Positions 1 through 7,926 of a DNA stretch of 64,000 nucleotides are shown piece after piece. A model generated the notes under the pieces. The model was given only the letters and a program-made list of their open reading frames with translations, searched no databases and was not told the origin of the DNA. Position 1 is the stretch's first letter. The number at the start of each line of letters is the position of its first letter. The stretch comes from Schleiferiaceae bacterium (GTDB lineage: Bacteria > Bacteroidota > Bacteroidia > Flavobacteriales > Schleiferiaceae), in NCBI GenBank assembly GCA_018402665.1, contig JAGYIN010000006.1, positions 50,497 to 114,496 of the forward strand, in the 5' to 3' direction. The translations under genes were made by a program, and so were the position numbers.

Positions 1-399
1 GGCCATTGCCATTCGGTCTTGCGATAACCGTGCGGTATTGATATAAAGTTCCATCGAACGAATACTCTGCTCCCATTGAAATAGGTATTTAAAAGCAATA
101 CTCATTTTCAAATGAATGCTCGAAAGCTGTTGAATAGTTAGGGCTTCCTCATAATACTCAAGCGCTGAATTGTATGCTCCGTTTCGAAAGGATTGATCTC
201 CTGCGTAGATGTAGGGCTGGTAATAGTTGTCCTTGCCTTTACTCATGCTTTTATTCAGATGTTTCCATCCTTGGTCTTCCGCACCGTTTCTAAAAGCCTC
301 TTGAGCTTTTTGAAAGTGTTGTATTGCTGCTCTACTTTGTCCGTTTGTGGAAAAGCTCAGGAGAATAAGTGGCAACAAGACAAAAAGAAATCGGCGCAT
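1..399 (-). CDS. TPR-repeat exported protein, 3' part cut off by window edge
   Basis: Reading the minus strand from an ATG at 397-399 gives an open frame of 133 codons that runs off the left edge. Residues 1-20 are a clear signal peptide (MRRFLFVLLPLILLSFSTNG), followed by helical TPR-like units: AIQHFQKAQEAFRNG, then YIYAGDQSFRNGAYNSALEY and a repeat with KMSIAFKYLFQWEQSIRSME. In Bacteroidota this N-terminal layout is common in periplasmic TPR proteins that continue into PD40 beta-propeller and OmpA-like domains, but the C-terminal half is outside the window so that is inference. It is divergent from the NTPase gene starting near 441, about 40 bases away. Confidence 0.75.
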   Translation of the reverse strand, partial: MRRFLFVLLPLILLSFSTNGQSRAAIQHFQKAQEAFRNGAEDQGWKHLNKSMSKGKDNYYQPYIYAGDQSFRNGAYNSALEYYEEALTIQQLSSIHLKMSIAFKYLFQWEQSIRSMELYINTARLSQDRMAMA

Positions 400-440
400 T
401 AGAAGTATTTTTGAGGTTCTACGAAGATATCTCAATCCTA

Positions 441-968
441 TTGAAAACGAAGAGAATTGCAATAACGGGTGCGCCCGCTACAGGAAAAACAACACTTAGT
501 GCGGCTTTGGAGGCATTAGGGTACCCTGTTTTTCATGAACAGGCGCGTGAGATTATTCAACAAAGTCTGGATAATGGCACAGATATCTTACCATGGAAAG
601 ACTTAAATGCCTTTACGGAGGTCGTTTGGGAGTTGCGCAATCAGCAGTATTCAAACGCGGTGTTAGGAAAAATTAATTTTTATGATCGTACGAACCTCGA
701 TGCATACGCGTATCTTATAAAAGGTGAAACGCAGTTGACAGAACAATGGACGGCGGAACTAGAGCAAATGCATTTTGATGCGGTGTTCTTTTTACCAGTT
801 TGGCCAGAGATTCATAGCCTAGATAAACAGCGTATGGAAACATTGGAGGATTGTATCGAAGTGGACGGTTACCTAAAACAAGCCTACCTCGAAAAAGGAT
901 ATGATTTGATTGAAGTTCCTATGCGCAGTGTCGAGGAGCGTGTCGCCTTTATTGAGGCACATTTATGA
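441..968 (+). CDS. Small P-loop NTPase/kinase of the AAA_28 type
   Basis: A 175-residue P-loop protein. The Walker A motif GAPATGKTT lies at residues 9-17, right after a beta strand (RIAITG), as in nucleotide kinases and in the AAA_28 / NadR-like ATPase family; an aromatic-rich middle and the FYDRTN segment near residue 75 resemble the Walker B/DR region of these small kinases. The substrate is unknown. An ATG at 369 would extend the frame but would overlap the divergent TPR gene and add a non-conserved leader; the TTG at 441, which places MKTKRIAITG at the N terminus, is preferred. The stop overlaps the recQ start by four bases (ATGA), implying translational coupling. Confidence 0.7.
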   Translation: MKTKRIAITGAPATGKTTLSAALEALGYPVFHEQAREIIQQSLDNGTDILPWKDLNAFTEVVWELRNQQYSNAVLGKINFYDRTNLDAYAYLIKGETQLTEQWTAELEQMHFDAVFFLPVWPEIHSLDKQRMETLEDCIEVDGYLKQAYLEKGYDLIEVPMRSVEERVAFIEAHL

Positions 969-2770
969 GTAAACAAAAGGCACTTGAAGTACTAAAAACG
1001 TATTGGGGCTATCCCGGGTTTCGTGGATTGCAAGAGGAGATCATTGCACACCTATTAAGCGGGCATGACACTATAGGACTGCTACCAACGGGTGGTGGAA
1101 AATCTATCTGTTATCAGGTTCCAGGCCTAGTGCTTCCGGGCGTTACGCTAGTGATTAGTCCATTAGTTGCTCTGATGAGTGATCAACAAAAGGGACTTGA
1201 AGACCGCGGTATTAAAAGCTACCATTTTAAAGGCTCCTACACTCCACGTAAGCTGGATGAAGCTTTTAGAAACATTCGTTTTGGAGCCTATAAGTTTGCT
1301 TTTGTTGCTCCCGAACGACTAAATAGCGAACTGTTCCAGGAATACATTAAGCATGCAGATATTGGCTTAATTGCCATTGATGAAGCGCATTGCATATCGC
1401 AATGGGGTTTCGACTTTCGACCATCGTACCTAAACGTGCATATTCTAAGAACGTTGAAGCCTGATGTTCCGGTTTTGGCTTTAACGGCCTCCGCTACGCC
1501 CAGAGTAAAAAAAGATTTAGCCGAAGCTTTGCTGATACCAGATGCAAAGGTGTTCGAAGATTCTATTCGAAGGAACAATCTACATCTGCACATCAAATTC
1601 ACACCAAATAAAGAGCGTCAGCTGTTTCGACTACTATCGCGTTTAGAAGGCACAGGGATCATTTATGCAAAGACTAGGCGCAGTTGTGAGTCATTGGCGG
1701 AACTGCTGCAAAACAATGGACATTCTGCAGATTTCTTTCATGCCGGTTTATTACCCGACGAAAAAGAACAGCGTCAAGAGGCTTGGCTTTCGAACGATCT
1801 TAGAATGATCGTTAGCACAACGGCCTTCGGAATGGGAATCGACAAAAGTGATGTCAACTGGGTCGTGCATTGGGACGTCCCCGATACGTTAGAAGGGTAT
1901 TACCAAGAGGTGGGCAGAGGTGGTCGAGGCGGCCAAGAAGCAGCAGCTTACCTACTCTTTCATCAGCAGGATGTAGCAAGATTACAGAAAGGAATAACGG
2001 ATTTACCGGATCCCATAAAAGCCCTGGAGTTCTACAATAGATTTTGCAGCAGATTTCAAATTGCAATAGGTACCGGTGAAGACAAAACCTACCCCTTTAG
2101 CATCGTAGCTCTGGCAAATGATTTTAACATAAGCGTACCTATAGCTTTATCCTACATAAAATTACTTCAGCATAGGGGCTACTGGCAATTTCAAGAAAGT
2201 AGCCAAGTTTGGCCAGCACTAGAGTTTATTAGTAAACCCCTTCAATGGGAAAAATTGGAACGACAAGAAGAAGAATTGCTTATCCAATTGCTGCGCTTAT
2301 ATCCACATGCCATGCACCAACCCGCTCGTATTCATCTTAAAAAATGTGCGGCTTCAGCGATGCTTACTCCCCAGCAGTTCGAACGTAAACTTGCTGACTT
2401 AGCAGAGAAAGGACTGGTATCTTACCACCCCGAAACATCGGGAAGTGCGATAACATTAATGGATCCCAGACCACATAAAAAGCACCTGCATTTCCCTAAA
2501 TCTTTTTTAGACAGTTGGCTTCAGAGTAAAGTCGAAAGAGCTGAAGCCATGTTATCATTATTGAAAAGCGAGGAATGTGTTTTTATTGAATTATCAAAGT
2601 ACTTTGGTCAGGCTGCTGATGACCAACCTTGTGGAAAATGCAGCAGGTGTTTACACGACCATTATCCAGATGAGTACAAAGTAAGACAGCTTCTCTCTGA
2701 AGGGAATACAATTGACGATATTTGGTTTGATTTAAATTGTTCGGTAGATGAGCTTAGAAAATTCGGATAA
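965..2770 (+). CDS. recQ: RecQ-family ATP-dependent DNA helicase
   Basis: A 601-residue 3'-5' DNA helicase of superfamily 2. Walker A is LLPTGGGKS (Lys46), the DEAH box is at 139-142 followed by the RecQ-specific aromatic-rich loop CISQWGFDFRPSY, motif V/VI region reads STTAFGMGIDKSDV and GYYQEVGRGGRGG. A zinc-binding part is seen near the C terminus (ECVFIELSKYFGQ then CGKCSRC). It is shorter than E. coli RecQ and no HRDC domain is evident, only a winged-helix-like segment around residues 440-500; this resembles the short RecQ paralogue often present beside a longer one in Bacteroidota. Role: recombination and fork repair. It overlaps the upstream NTPase by 4 bases and fmt by 23. Confidence 0.93.
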   Translation: MSKQKALEVLKTYWGYPGFRGLQEEIIAHLLSGHDTIGLLPTGGGKSICYQVPGLVLPGVTLVISPLVALMSDQQKGLEDRGIKSYHFKGSYTPRKLDEAFRNIRFGAYKFAFVAPERLNSELFQEYIKHADIGLIAIDEAHCISQWGFDFRPSYLNVHILRTLKPDVPVLALTASATPRVKKDLAEALLIPDAKVFEDSIRRNNLHLHIKFTPNKERQLFRLLSRLEGTGIIYAKTRRSCESLAELLQNNGHSADFFHAGLLPDEKEQRQEAWLSNDLRMIVSTTAFGMGIDKSDVNWVVHWDVPDTLEGYYQEVGRGGRGGQEAAAYLLFHQQDVARLQKGITDLPDPIKALEFYNRFCSRFQIAIGTGEDKTYPFSIVALANDFNISVPIALSYIKLLQHRGYWQFQESSQVWPALEFISKPLQWEKLERQEEELLIQLLRLYPHAMHQPARIHLKKCAASAMLTPQQFERKLADLAEKGLVSYHPETSGSAITLMDPRPHKKHLHFPKSFLDSWLQSKVERAEAMLSLLKSEECVFIELSKYFGQAADDQPCGKCSRCLHDHYPDEYKVRQLLSEGNTIDDIWFDLNCSVDELRKFG

Positions 2771-3677
2771 ATGCGTAATATTTATGGGGACGCCAGAATT
2801 CGCGGTAGCCCCCTTAAAGGCATTGATTCAAGCCAACATCGCTGTAGTTGCGGTAGTGACTGTAGCGGATAAACCCGCAGGGCGCGGTAGAAAACTGAAT
2901 GAAAGTGCTGTAAAAAAAGCGGCGAATGACTTTGGTATCCCTGTACTTCAGCCGGTATCATTAAAGGATGCTTTGTTTCTAGACGACCTTGCCTCTTTTA
3001 ATGCGGACTTATTTGTAGTAGTTGCATTTAGAATGTTACCTGAAGTAGTATGGAAGATGCCTCCGCTTGGGACGTTTAATCTTCACGGTTCATTATTACC
3101 TGCGTATCGAGGTGCTGCTCCAATCAACTGGGCCATTATTAACGGAGAATCAAAGAGCGGGGTGACTACGTTCTTCCTAGATGAAAAAATAGATACTGGA
3201 TTAATCATTCAGCAGGCGGAACTGAACATTCAAAAGGAATGGACTGCAGGGGAACTTCATGATGCAATGATGCCAATAGGAGCCACATTAGTTGTCGACA
3301 CCGTTCATGCCATATTTAATGGGGGAAGCGCAGTTCAACCACAAAACGGTAAACTTGCTACTCATGCTCCAAAACTAAACAAAGAAAATTGCCAGCTAGA
3401 CTTTACTAAGTATCCTACTGAATTGGTCCAACAAATAAAAGGTCTTAGTCCCTTTCCTGGTGCTTATTTAGGTGCTTTTAAATTCATAAACGCTTCATTA
3501 GCAACCATCGAAGAGCGTTCAACAATGCCTGTATTATTTCGATTAAAGGGCGGTTTGTTCCTTAAATATTCCAAAGGAACCATTGAAATCACATCCATCA
3601 AGCCTAATGGAAAGCGCATAATGACAGGAAAAGACTTTGCTAACGGTATGAAAATGGACGAATTAGCACTTATTTAG
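2748..3677 (+). CDS. fmt: Methionyl-tRNA formyltransferase
   Basis: A 309-residue enzyme that formylates the amino group of Met-tRNAfMet using 10-formyl-tetrahydrofolate. The N-terminal formyltransferase domain shows FMGTPEFAV at residues 12-20, the catalytic Asn-x-His in FNLHGSLLPAYRGAAPI and the catalytic Asp in FLDEKIDTG. The C-terminal OB-like tRNA-binding domain contains KGLSPFPGAY. The start lies 23 bases inside recQ (ATG at 2748); no later ATG precedes the first beta strand except the Met of FMGTPEF, which would remove it, so the overlapping start is kept. The folate substrate is supplied by folD, also in this window at 12359. Confidence 0.95.
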   Translation: MSLENSDKCVIFMGTPEFAVAPLKALIQANIAVVAVVTVADKPAGRGRKLNESAVKKAANDFGIPVLQPVSLKDALFLDDLASFNADLFVVVAFRMLPEVVWKMPPLGTFNLHGSLLPAYRGAAPINWAIINGESKSGVTTFFLDEKIDTGLIIQQAELNIQKEWTAGELHDAMMPIGATLVVDTVHAIFNGGSAVQPQNGKLATHAPKLNKENCQLDFTKYPTELVQQIKGLSPFPGAYLGAFKFINASLATIEERSTMPVLFRLKGGLFLKYSKGTIEITSIKPNGKRIMTGKDFANGMKMDELALI

Positions 3678-3760
3678 TAAGTATTTAATCTTAGTTACTG
3701 GAGGATTGTGAATAATTTAGGCTAGTTATTAACTTTTTTTAGCTCAAGGCCCGAAAACAC

Positions 3761-3790
3761 TTGCATACAAGCAATTTTCATCTATATTTG
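3761..3790 (+). promoter_or_regulatory. Consensus Bacteroidota promoter of the HU gene
   Basis: TTG at 3761-3763, a 19-base spacer, then TATATTTG at 3783-3790, an exact match to the TTG-N19-TAnnTTTG consensus of the Bacteroidota primary sigma factor. The start codon of the HU gene follows 43 bases downstream with an AT-rich leader. Confidence 0.8.
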
Positions 3791-3833
3791 AAAAGCATTC
3801 GTTAAAATGATTAATTAATTAAAACTAATTGCA

Positions 3834-4103
3834 ATGAACAAAGCACAATTGATCGACGCAATGGCAGCAGACGCTGGCATCTCTAAAGCACAAGCTAAAT
3901 CAGCTTTAGACTCATTCACTAACCACGTAGGTTCTACCCTAGCTTCAGGTGGCCGTATCTCTTTAGTAGGTTTCGGTTCTTTCTCTGTATCTGAGCGTGC
4001 AGCTCGCGACGGTCGTAACCCACAAACAGGTGCAGTTATCAAAATTGCTGCTAAGAAAGTAGCTAAGTTTAAAGCTGGTGCTGACCTAAATGGTAAGCTC
4101 TAA
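3834..4103 (+). CDS. hup: HU-family nucleoid DNA-binding protein
   Basis: An 89-residue HU/IHF-type protein, the usual length for the family. It begins [20 protein letters not shown] and carries the strand-turn and arm signature [20 protein letters not shown], with the Arg-Asn-Pro tip that inserts into the minor groove, followed by [14 protein letters not shown]. It acts as a dimer that bends and compacts DNA. It is a single-gene transcription unit: its own consensus promoter (3761-3790) and a strong intrinsic terminator (4127-4157) flank it. Codon use is strongly biased to a few codons (GCA/GCT Ala, GGT Gly), as expected for a highly expressed gene. Confidence 0.97.
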   Translation: MNKAQLIDAMAADAGISKAQAKSALDSFTNHVGSTLASGGRISLVGFGSFSVSERAARDGRNPQTGAVIKIAAKKVAKFKAGADLNGKL

Positions 4104-4126
4104 TCTTAGGACTTATACCTTATCAA

Positions 4127-4157
4127 AATGCCTTCCAAATGGAAGGCATTTTTTTTT
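4127..4157 (+). terminator. Intrinsic terminator after HU gene
   Basis: Ten-base-pair perfect stem AATGCCTTCC / GGAAGGCATT with AAAT loop, followed by seven further T on the plus strand. It lies between the convergent HU and pdxH genes; on the minus strand the T-tract is poor, so it mainly serves HU. Confidence 0.9.
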
Positions 4158-4166
4158 GCCCGTACG

Positions 4167-4805
4167 CTACGGCTGCAAACGTTTAGTGACCCAAGCTCCT
4201 TCTTGTGCCGTATAGATAATACGGTCGTGTAGTCTACCCGATCTTCCCTGCCAAAACTCAAAGGATTTAGGCGTTATTTGAAATCCACCCCATGATTCCG
4301 GTTTTGGAACCGCACTTCCCTCGGGAAATTGCTGCTGAAATGCTTGAAATTTAGCCTCTAAGGCTGTTCTATCTTTGATTGGACTACTTTGATCTGACGC
4401 TGCGGCACCAATCTGACTGAGATAAGGACGTGTTTTGAAATAGTTTTCGTTCTCACTATCATCCATCTTGCTGACCGTTCCTGTAATACGTACCTGCCGT
4501 TCTTGTTCGCGCCAAAAAAAAAGTGCGCTAATATTAGGGTTTTGCATCAGTTGCTGTCCTTTATCTGAAGCATAGTTGGTGTAGAATACCAATCCGTCCT
4601 GTCGTACCTCTTTCAACAAAACAATTCTATTTTGTGGAATGCCATCTTCCCCTACTGTAGCAATTGACATGGCGTTGGCATCTTTCACCCCTAAATGTCG
4701 ATAGGTCTCAAACCAATTTTTAAATTGGTCAAAAGGGTTTTTATGTAGATTCGCCTCAAGCAGTGAATCGAACCTATAATCTTCACGTATGTTATGTAAA
4801 TCCAT
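4167..4805 (-). CDS. pdxH: Pyridoxamine/pyridoxine 5'-phosphate oxidase
   Basis: A 212-residue FMN enzyme that oxidises PNP or PMP to pyridoxal 5'-phosphate in the last step of vitamin B6 synthesis and salvage. Family signatures: DPFDQF-like NPFDQFKNW near residue 23, MSIATVGEDGIPQNRIVLLK (FMN-binding strand pair), FYTNYASDKGQQL, ALFFWREQERQVRITG and the C-terminal PLP/FMN signature ESWGGFQITPKSFEFWQG with GRLHDRI. Full length. The start is only 17 bases from the divergent yqgE start, with a short palindrome ACTAAATTAGT between them. The product PLP is the cofactor of the class IV aminotransferase 600 bases downstream. Confidence 0.95.
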   Translation of the reverse strand: MDLHNIREDYRFDSLLEANLHKNPFDQFKNWFETYRHLGVKDANAMSIATVGEDGIPQNRIVLLKEVRQDGLVFYTNYASDKGQQLMQNPNISALFFWREQERQVRITGTVSKMDDSENENYFKTRPYLSQIGAAASDQSSPIKDRTALEAKFQAFQQQFPEGSAVPKPESWGGFQITPKSFEFWQGRSGRLHDRIIYTAQEGAWVTKRLQP

Positions 4806-4822
4806 GTAACTAAATTAGTGCA

Positions 4823-5386
4823 ATGCAAAACAAAAACCGTCCACAAAAGGGTGCACTTTTAATTTCTAAACCGCTTATTGGTGATGGCTTTTTTGAGCAG
4901 TCGGTTGTCTACCTAACAACACACGATAAAGACGGTTCGCTGGGATTCACGCTTAATAAGAACTCTTCGCTGTTCGCTCAAGATTTTATGAATCAACTTC
5001 CTGGTAAGGACCCCATCTATTATGGTGGACCTGTAGAGCAAGACGCACTCTTTTATCTGCATACGATGGATACGCTTGCTGGAGCTGTGCCTGCCGGGAA
5101 CGGCTTGTACTTAGGTGGTGACTATTCCGTGTTGCAAGAGGCCATGAGAACTGCAAGAGCATTGAATCTAGAAACGGCACGTTGCAAGTTTTTCTTAGGC
5201 TACAGCGGTTGGTCTGAGGGCCAGCTCGAGAAAGAAATCAAAGAAGGAACCTGGATCGTTTTAACTCCCCCTTTTCAAATAGAACCTTTAACCCTCACTA
5301 CTGAGGCATGGAGAACGTACATGAAGTCACTGGGCGGCGAATTTGCCCTTTGGGCAAATGCCCCAGAGGATCCTTGGATGAATTAG
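4823..5386 (+). CDS. yqgE: YqgE/AlgH family protein (UPF0301)
   Basis: A 187-residue member of the UPF0301/AlgH family. Diagnostic segments are KGALLISKPLIGDGFFEQSV near the N terminus, GSLGFTLNK, YYGGPVEQDALFYLH and the Gly-Tyr-x-Gly-Trp motif LGYSGWSEGQLEKEI. The molecular function is not established; the family was linked to alginate regulation in Pseudomonas but is widespread outside that context. The gene is divergent from pdxH (17-base gap) and its last four bases overlap the convergent aminotransferase gene, so its mRNA must terminate inside that gene. Confidence 0.9.
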   Translation: MQNKNRPQKGALLISKPLIGDGFFEQSVVYLTTHDKDGSLGFTLNKNSSLFAQDFMNQLPGKDPIYYGGPVEQDALFYLHTMDTLAGAVPAGNGLYLGGDYSVLQEAMRTARALNLETARCKFFLGYSGWSEGQLEKEIKEGTWIVLTPPFQIEPLTLTTEAWRTYMKSLGGEFALWANAPEDPWMN

Positions 5387-6228
5387 AGGGCACCTAAAAC
5401 ATTTAGTTTACGGTTGACCATTTCCATCATTTCTGTTGCTTTCGCATTGCTGTAGGACTTTTTGCGGTACTGCCCTACCCACTCAATACCTCGAATGGTA
5501 TTGGTAATCCAAAGTTCATCCGCCTTTTGTAAATCAAATGGATTTATCGAGGCTTCTTGAACTTCCAGTTGTATATCTTTTGCCCATTCCATCACATTCT
5601 TTCTAAAAACACCACGCAATGCTCCATCTTCTAAGGGTGATGTGCGCAAAGTATTTCCGTGCACTAGAAAAACGTTTCCATAATTCGCTTCGACTAATTG
5701 TTTCGCGTCATTAACCAAAAGGACTGCGTCGAAATCGTTCTCTTTAGCATAGATACTCCCTAATACGTAGGGTAACGCATTACTACTTTTTAATGTCGAT
5801 AGTAATCCCGGTTGTACGTAATGATCTTTAAAGAGTTCAACGGTAAGCCCACTATCATTTATCACATAATCCCTGTGCTCTAGCGGATCCAATTCCATCC
5901 ACCAATCTACCGAATTGCTAGTGGGCGTATAGGTACCGCCACCACTTCGTACGACCTGCAATCGCAGCCTTCCATTTTCAAAGCCGCGTTCCTCGGCGAG
6001 TCTCAAGGATTGATCAATGATAAACTCTGGAGTAAACTCCATTGGGATCGACATGCGAAGAATGCGCATACTGGCCATTAAACGAAAATAATGATCTTCA
6101 ATAAAGAGGAGTTTACCCTCACGCATTCTAATGGTCTCAAATACACCATCGCCATAACGGGCTGCACGCGCTAAAGCACTGATGGGCAATTGTTCAAGAT
6201 CTTGAAGTTGCGTATTGAAATTGATCAT
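5383..6228 (-). CDS. PLP-dependent class IV aminotransferase / aminodeoxychorismate lyase-like
   Basis: A 281-residue fold-type IV PLP enzyme. Seen: RYGDGVFETIR at 24-34, DHYFRL with the class IV Arg, the Schiff-base Lys in LLSTLKSSN (Lys147), EANYGNVFLV with the PLP-binding Glu-Asn pair, and a TSPLEDGALRGVFRK phosphate-cup segment. Members of this family are branched-chain aminotransferases, D-amino acid aminotransferases or 4-amino-4-deoxychorismate lyase (PabC). The short length and non-canonical cup make a PabC-like lyase plausible, and Bacteroidota often use such a protein for folate synthesis, but the sequence alone does not decide it. Confidence 0.85.
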   Translation of the reverse strand: MINFNTQLQDLEQLPISALARAARYGDGVFETIRMREGKLLFIEDHYFRLMASMRILRMSIPMEFTPEFIIDQSLRLAEERGFENGRLRLQVVRSGGGTYTPTSNSVDWWMELDPLEHRDYVINDSGLTVELFKDHYVQPGLLSTLKSSNALPYVLGSIYAKENDFDAVLLVNDAKQLVEANYGNVFLVHGNTLRTSPLEDGALRGVFRKNVMEWAKDIQLEVQEASINPFDLQKADELWITNTIRGIEWVGQYRKKSYSNAKATEMMEMVNRKLNVLGAL

Positions 6229-6262
6229 GTAGTCGTTCTTTTAGGGTAAGCAAAGCTAGGGC

Positions 6263-6296
6263 AAAAAAAAGTCCCCATACCTTTGTATGAGGACTC
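6263..6296 (-). terminator. Intrinsic terminator of the TonB receptor-hydrolase operon
   Basis: On the minus strand: AGTCCTCATAC, loop AAAG, GTATGGGGACT, then eight T. It is located 23 bases after the hydrolase stop codon and before the aminotransferase start. Confidence 0.9.
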
Positions 6297-6318
6297 TCTT
6301 AACATCGAGCGCGATCGT

Positions 6319-7911
6319 TTAGTTTACAACGATGCGTTTGACTTGGATACCATTTTCGGTAGCAATCTGCACCAAATAGATTCCGTTATTCCAATTTGAC
6401 ACATCAATGCTTAAACTGTTGCCAGTGGCATCTGAAGCGTACACTACTCTACCTGTAATATCTAAAGCCTGTACACTAGTAAAGGTACTACCGTTCGTGC
6501 CTTTGATCGCTACTAGATCAGAGGCCGGGTTTGGATAAACCTTGAACGATTGCGACGCCTCAACGATACCCGCGGGTACGCCTTCCGCCTGCAATACTGT
6601 GGCCATACGAGGAATGATAAAGGCCATAACGGTATCTATCCAAGCTTGCGAAGTAGCTTCAATGTTTGGATTCGCTGGATTCTGGCTTGCATACGGATCA
6701 TTTGAATCGTACCAATTCCAAGGTGCTGTATTCACCACCCAAGGCATGGTAGCGCTCGGTGGAGCAATTTCCACGGTGTATAAACACTCTTCACTCGTTG
6801 GATTCGTAGATTGCTGATCAACCCAAATTTGGTCTGTGTAGTTGGCATTGAGGAAGATATCATTATTACCGAAGTCATTGGCCTTCTTGATAGCTCCGTA
6901 TGAGCCTGTAACACTAACTACAGGGAAGAATTGCTGTCCTATAGGTACGTAAACCATACCAGTGTCATAAGGTGCGAAGAAGTCGTATTTGCTGTGGATG
7001 CTCAACATAGGTACATCACCTTGCTCTAACCAAGCACCATCGCCTAATGCACCACCCATATTGATCGCCATCAAAATATCATCTGGCATACCTGCGTGAT
7101 TGATGTAGTTACGACCTGGTGAACTGTAATCCATCGTTGGCAAACCTAAAGTATTCTGACCGGTAACCACTACTTCACCACCGAATCCATCGATATCTCC
7201 AACGATTGAAGTATCCACATAAGAATCACCTGGCAAAACAGGTTGACCAAAGATTCCTGTAGAATCCTGATACTTAAATTTATTCGGTGCAGTTACTTCT
7301 GAATGCTTGTCAATAGTCGCGTAGGCGAATGTAATGTACCCACCAGAACCTTGACCGACCATAATCGTGTTACTTGCATTGATGCCGTAAGGATTACCGG
7401 CGCCCATTTGAGTAAGATTTAAATAGCGAACAAGCGCTTTCGCATCTTGGATAGAATAATATACCGCTAGTAAATTACTACCGCGACGAACGTCAAGGTT
7501 AGTACTGTTTGCCAACCAACCTAAACGGTAAGAAGCAGCAATACTTACGTATCCCATCTTCGCAAAACGGCGACACATTTCTACAACAGCGCTGTCCTGA
7601 CGTGTTCCTAAAGGGGAACCGTTCAATCCTTTTGGAATGAAAGACCCTGTGTGCCAAACGATCACCACTGGACGGTTCGTTGTCGTGTCGGCCGTAGGTG
7701 ACGGCATGTAAAAATCAGCTTGTAACGGTTGTAGGTTAGTACCCCCGAGCATAGCTGAATCCACATAAGGGTTGAAATTAACTCCGTAACTCACATCGGA
7801 CATTACGGCAATTTCACTGTCGTTAAAGATCTCCGTAGTGTAGCGTTGTGCAAATACACTAGATGATACGAGCAACGAACAGATTAAAAGTGTAAACTTT
7901 TTCATAGGCAT
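6319..7911 (-). CDS. Secreted alpha/beta hydrolase with T9SS C-terminal sorting domain
   Basis: A 530-residue exported protein. Residues 1-22 are a signal peptide ending SSVFAQ (start could equally be the Met at residue 3). An alpha/beta-hydrolase domain follows, with PVVIVWHTGSF (oxyanion strand), the nucleophile elbow GQGSGG with Ser189, and YDFFAPY as the probable Asp region; the PNPYGINASN part resembles carboxylesterase/feruloyl-esterase-type secreted lipases. The last ~75 residues (VYPNPASDLVAIKG to VKRIVVN) are a type A T9SS sorting domain, so the enzyme crosses the outer membrane and is probably surface-attached. It sits 15 bases after a TonB receptor gene in the same operon; the substrate is not identifiable. 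Confidence 0.85.
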   Translation of the reverse strand: MPMKKFTLLICSLLVSSSVFAQRYTTEIFNDSEIAVMSDVSYGVNFNPYVDSAMLGGTNLQPLQADFYMPSPTADTTTNRPVVIVWHTGSFIPKGLNGSPLGTRQDSAVVEMCRRFAKMGYVSIAASYRLGWLANSTNLDVRRGSNLLAVYYSIQDAKALVRYLNLTQMGAGNPYGINASNTIMVGQGSGGYITFAYATIDKHSEVTAPNKFKYQDSTGIFGQPVLPGDSYVDTSIVGDIDGFGGEVVVTGQNTLGLPTMDYSSPGRNYINHAGMPDDILMAINMGGALGDGAWLEQGDVPMLSIHSKYDFFAPYDTGMVYVPIGQQFFPVVSVTGSYGAIKKANDFGNNDIFLNANYTDQIWVDQQSTNPTSEECLYTVEIAPPSATMPWVVNTAPWNWYDSNDPYASQNPANPNIEATSQAWIDTVMAFIIPRMATVLQAEGVPAGIVEASQSFKVYPNPASDLVAIKGTNGSTFTSVQALDITGRVVYASDATGNSLSIDVSNWNNGIYLVQIATENGIQVKRIVVN

Positions 7912-7926
7912 GTTCTTAATGAGAGG

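Noticed and set aside
193..402. Plus-strand frame of 69 codons at the left edge
   Set aside because: It is antisense to the TPR gene, whose signal peptide and TPR helices are convincing on the minus strand.
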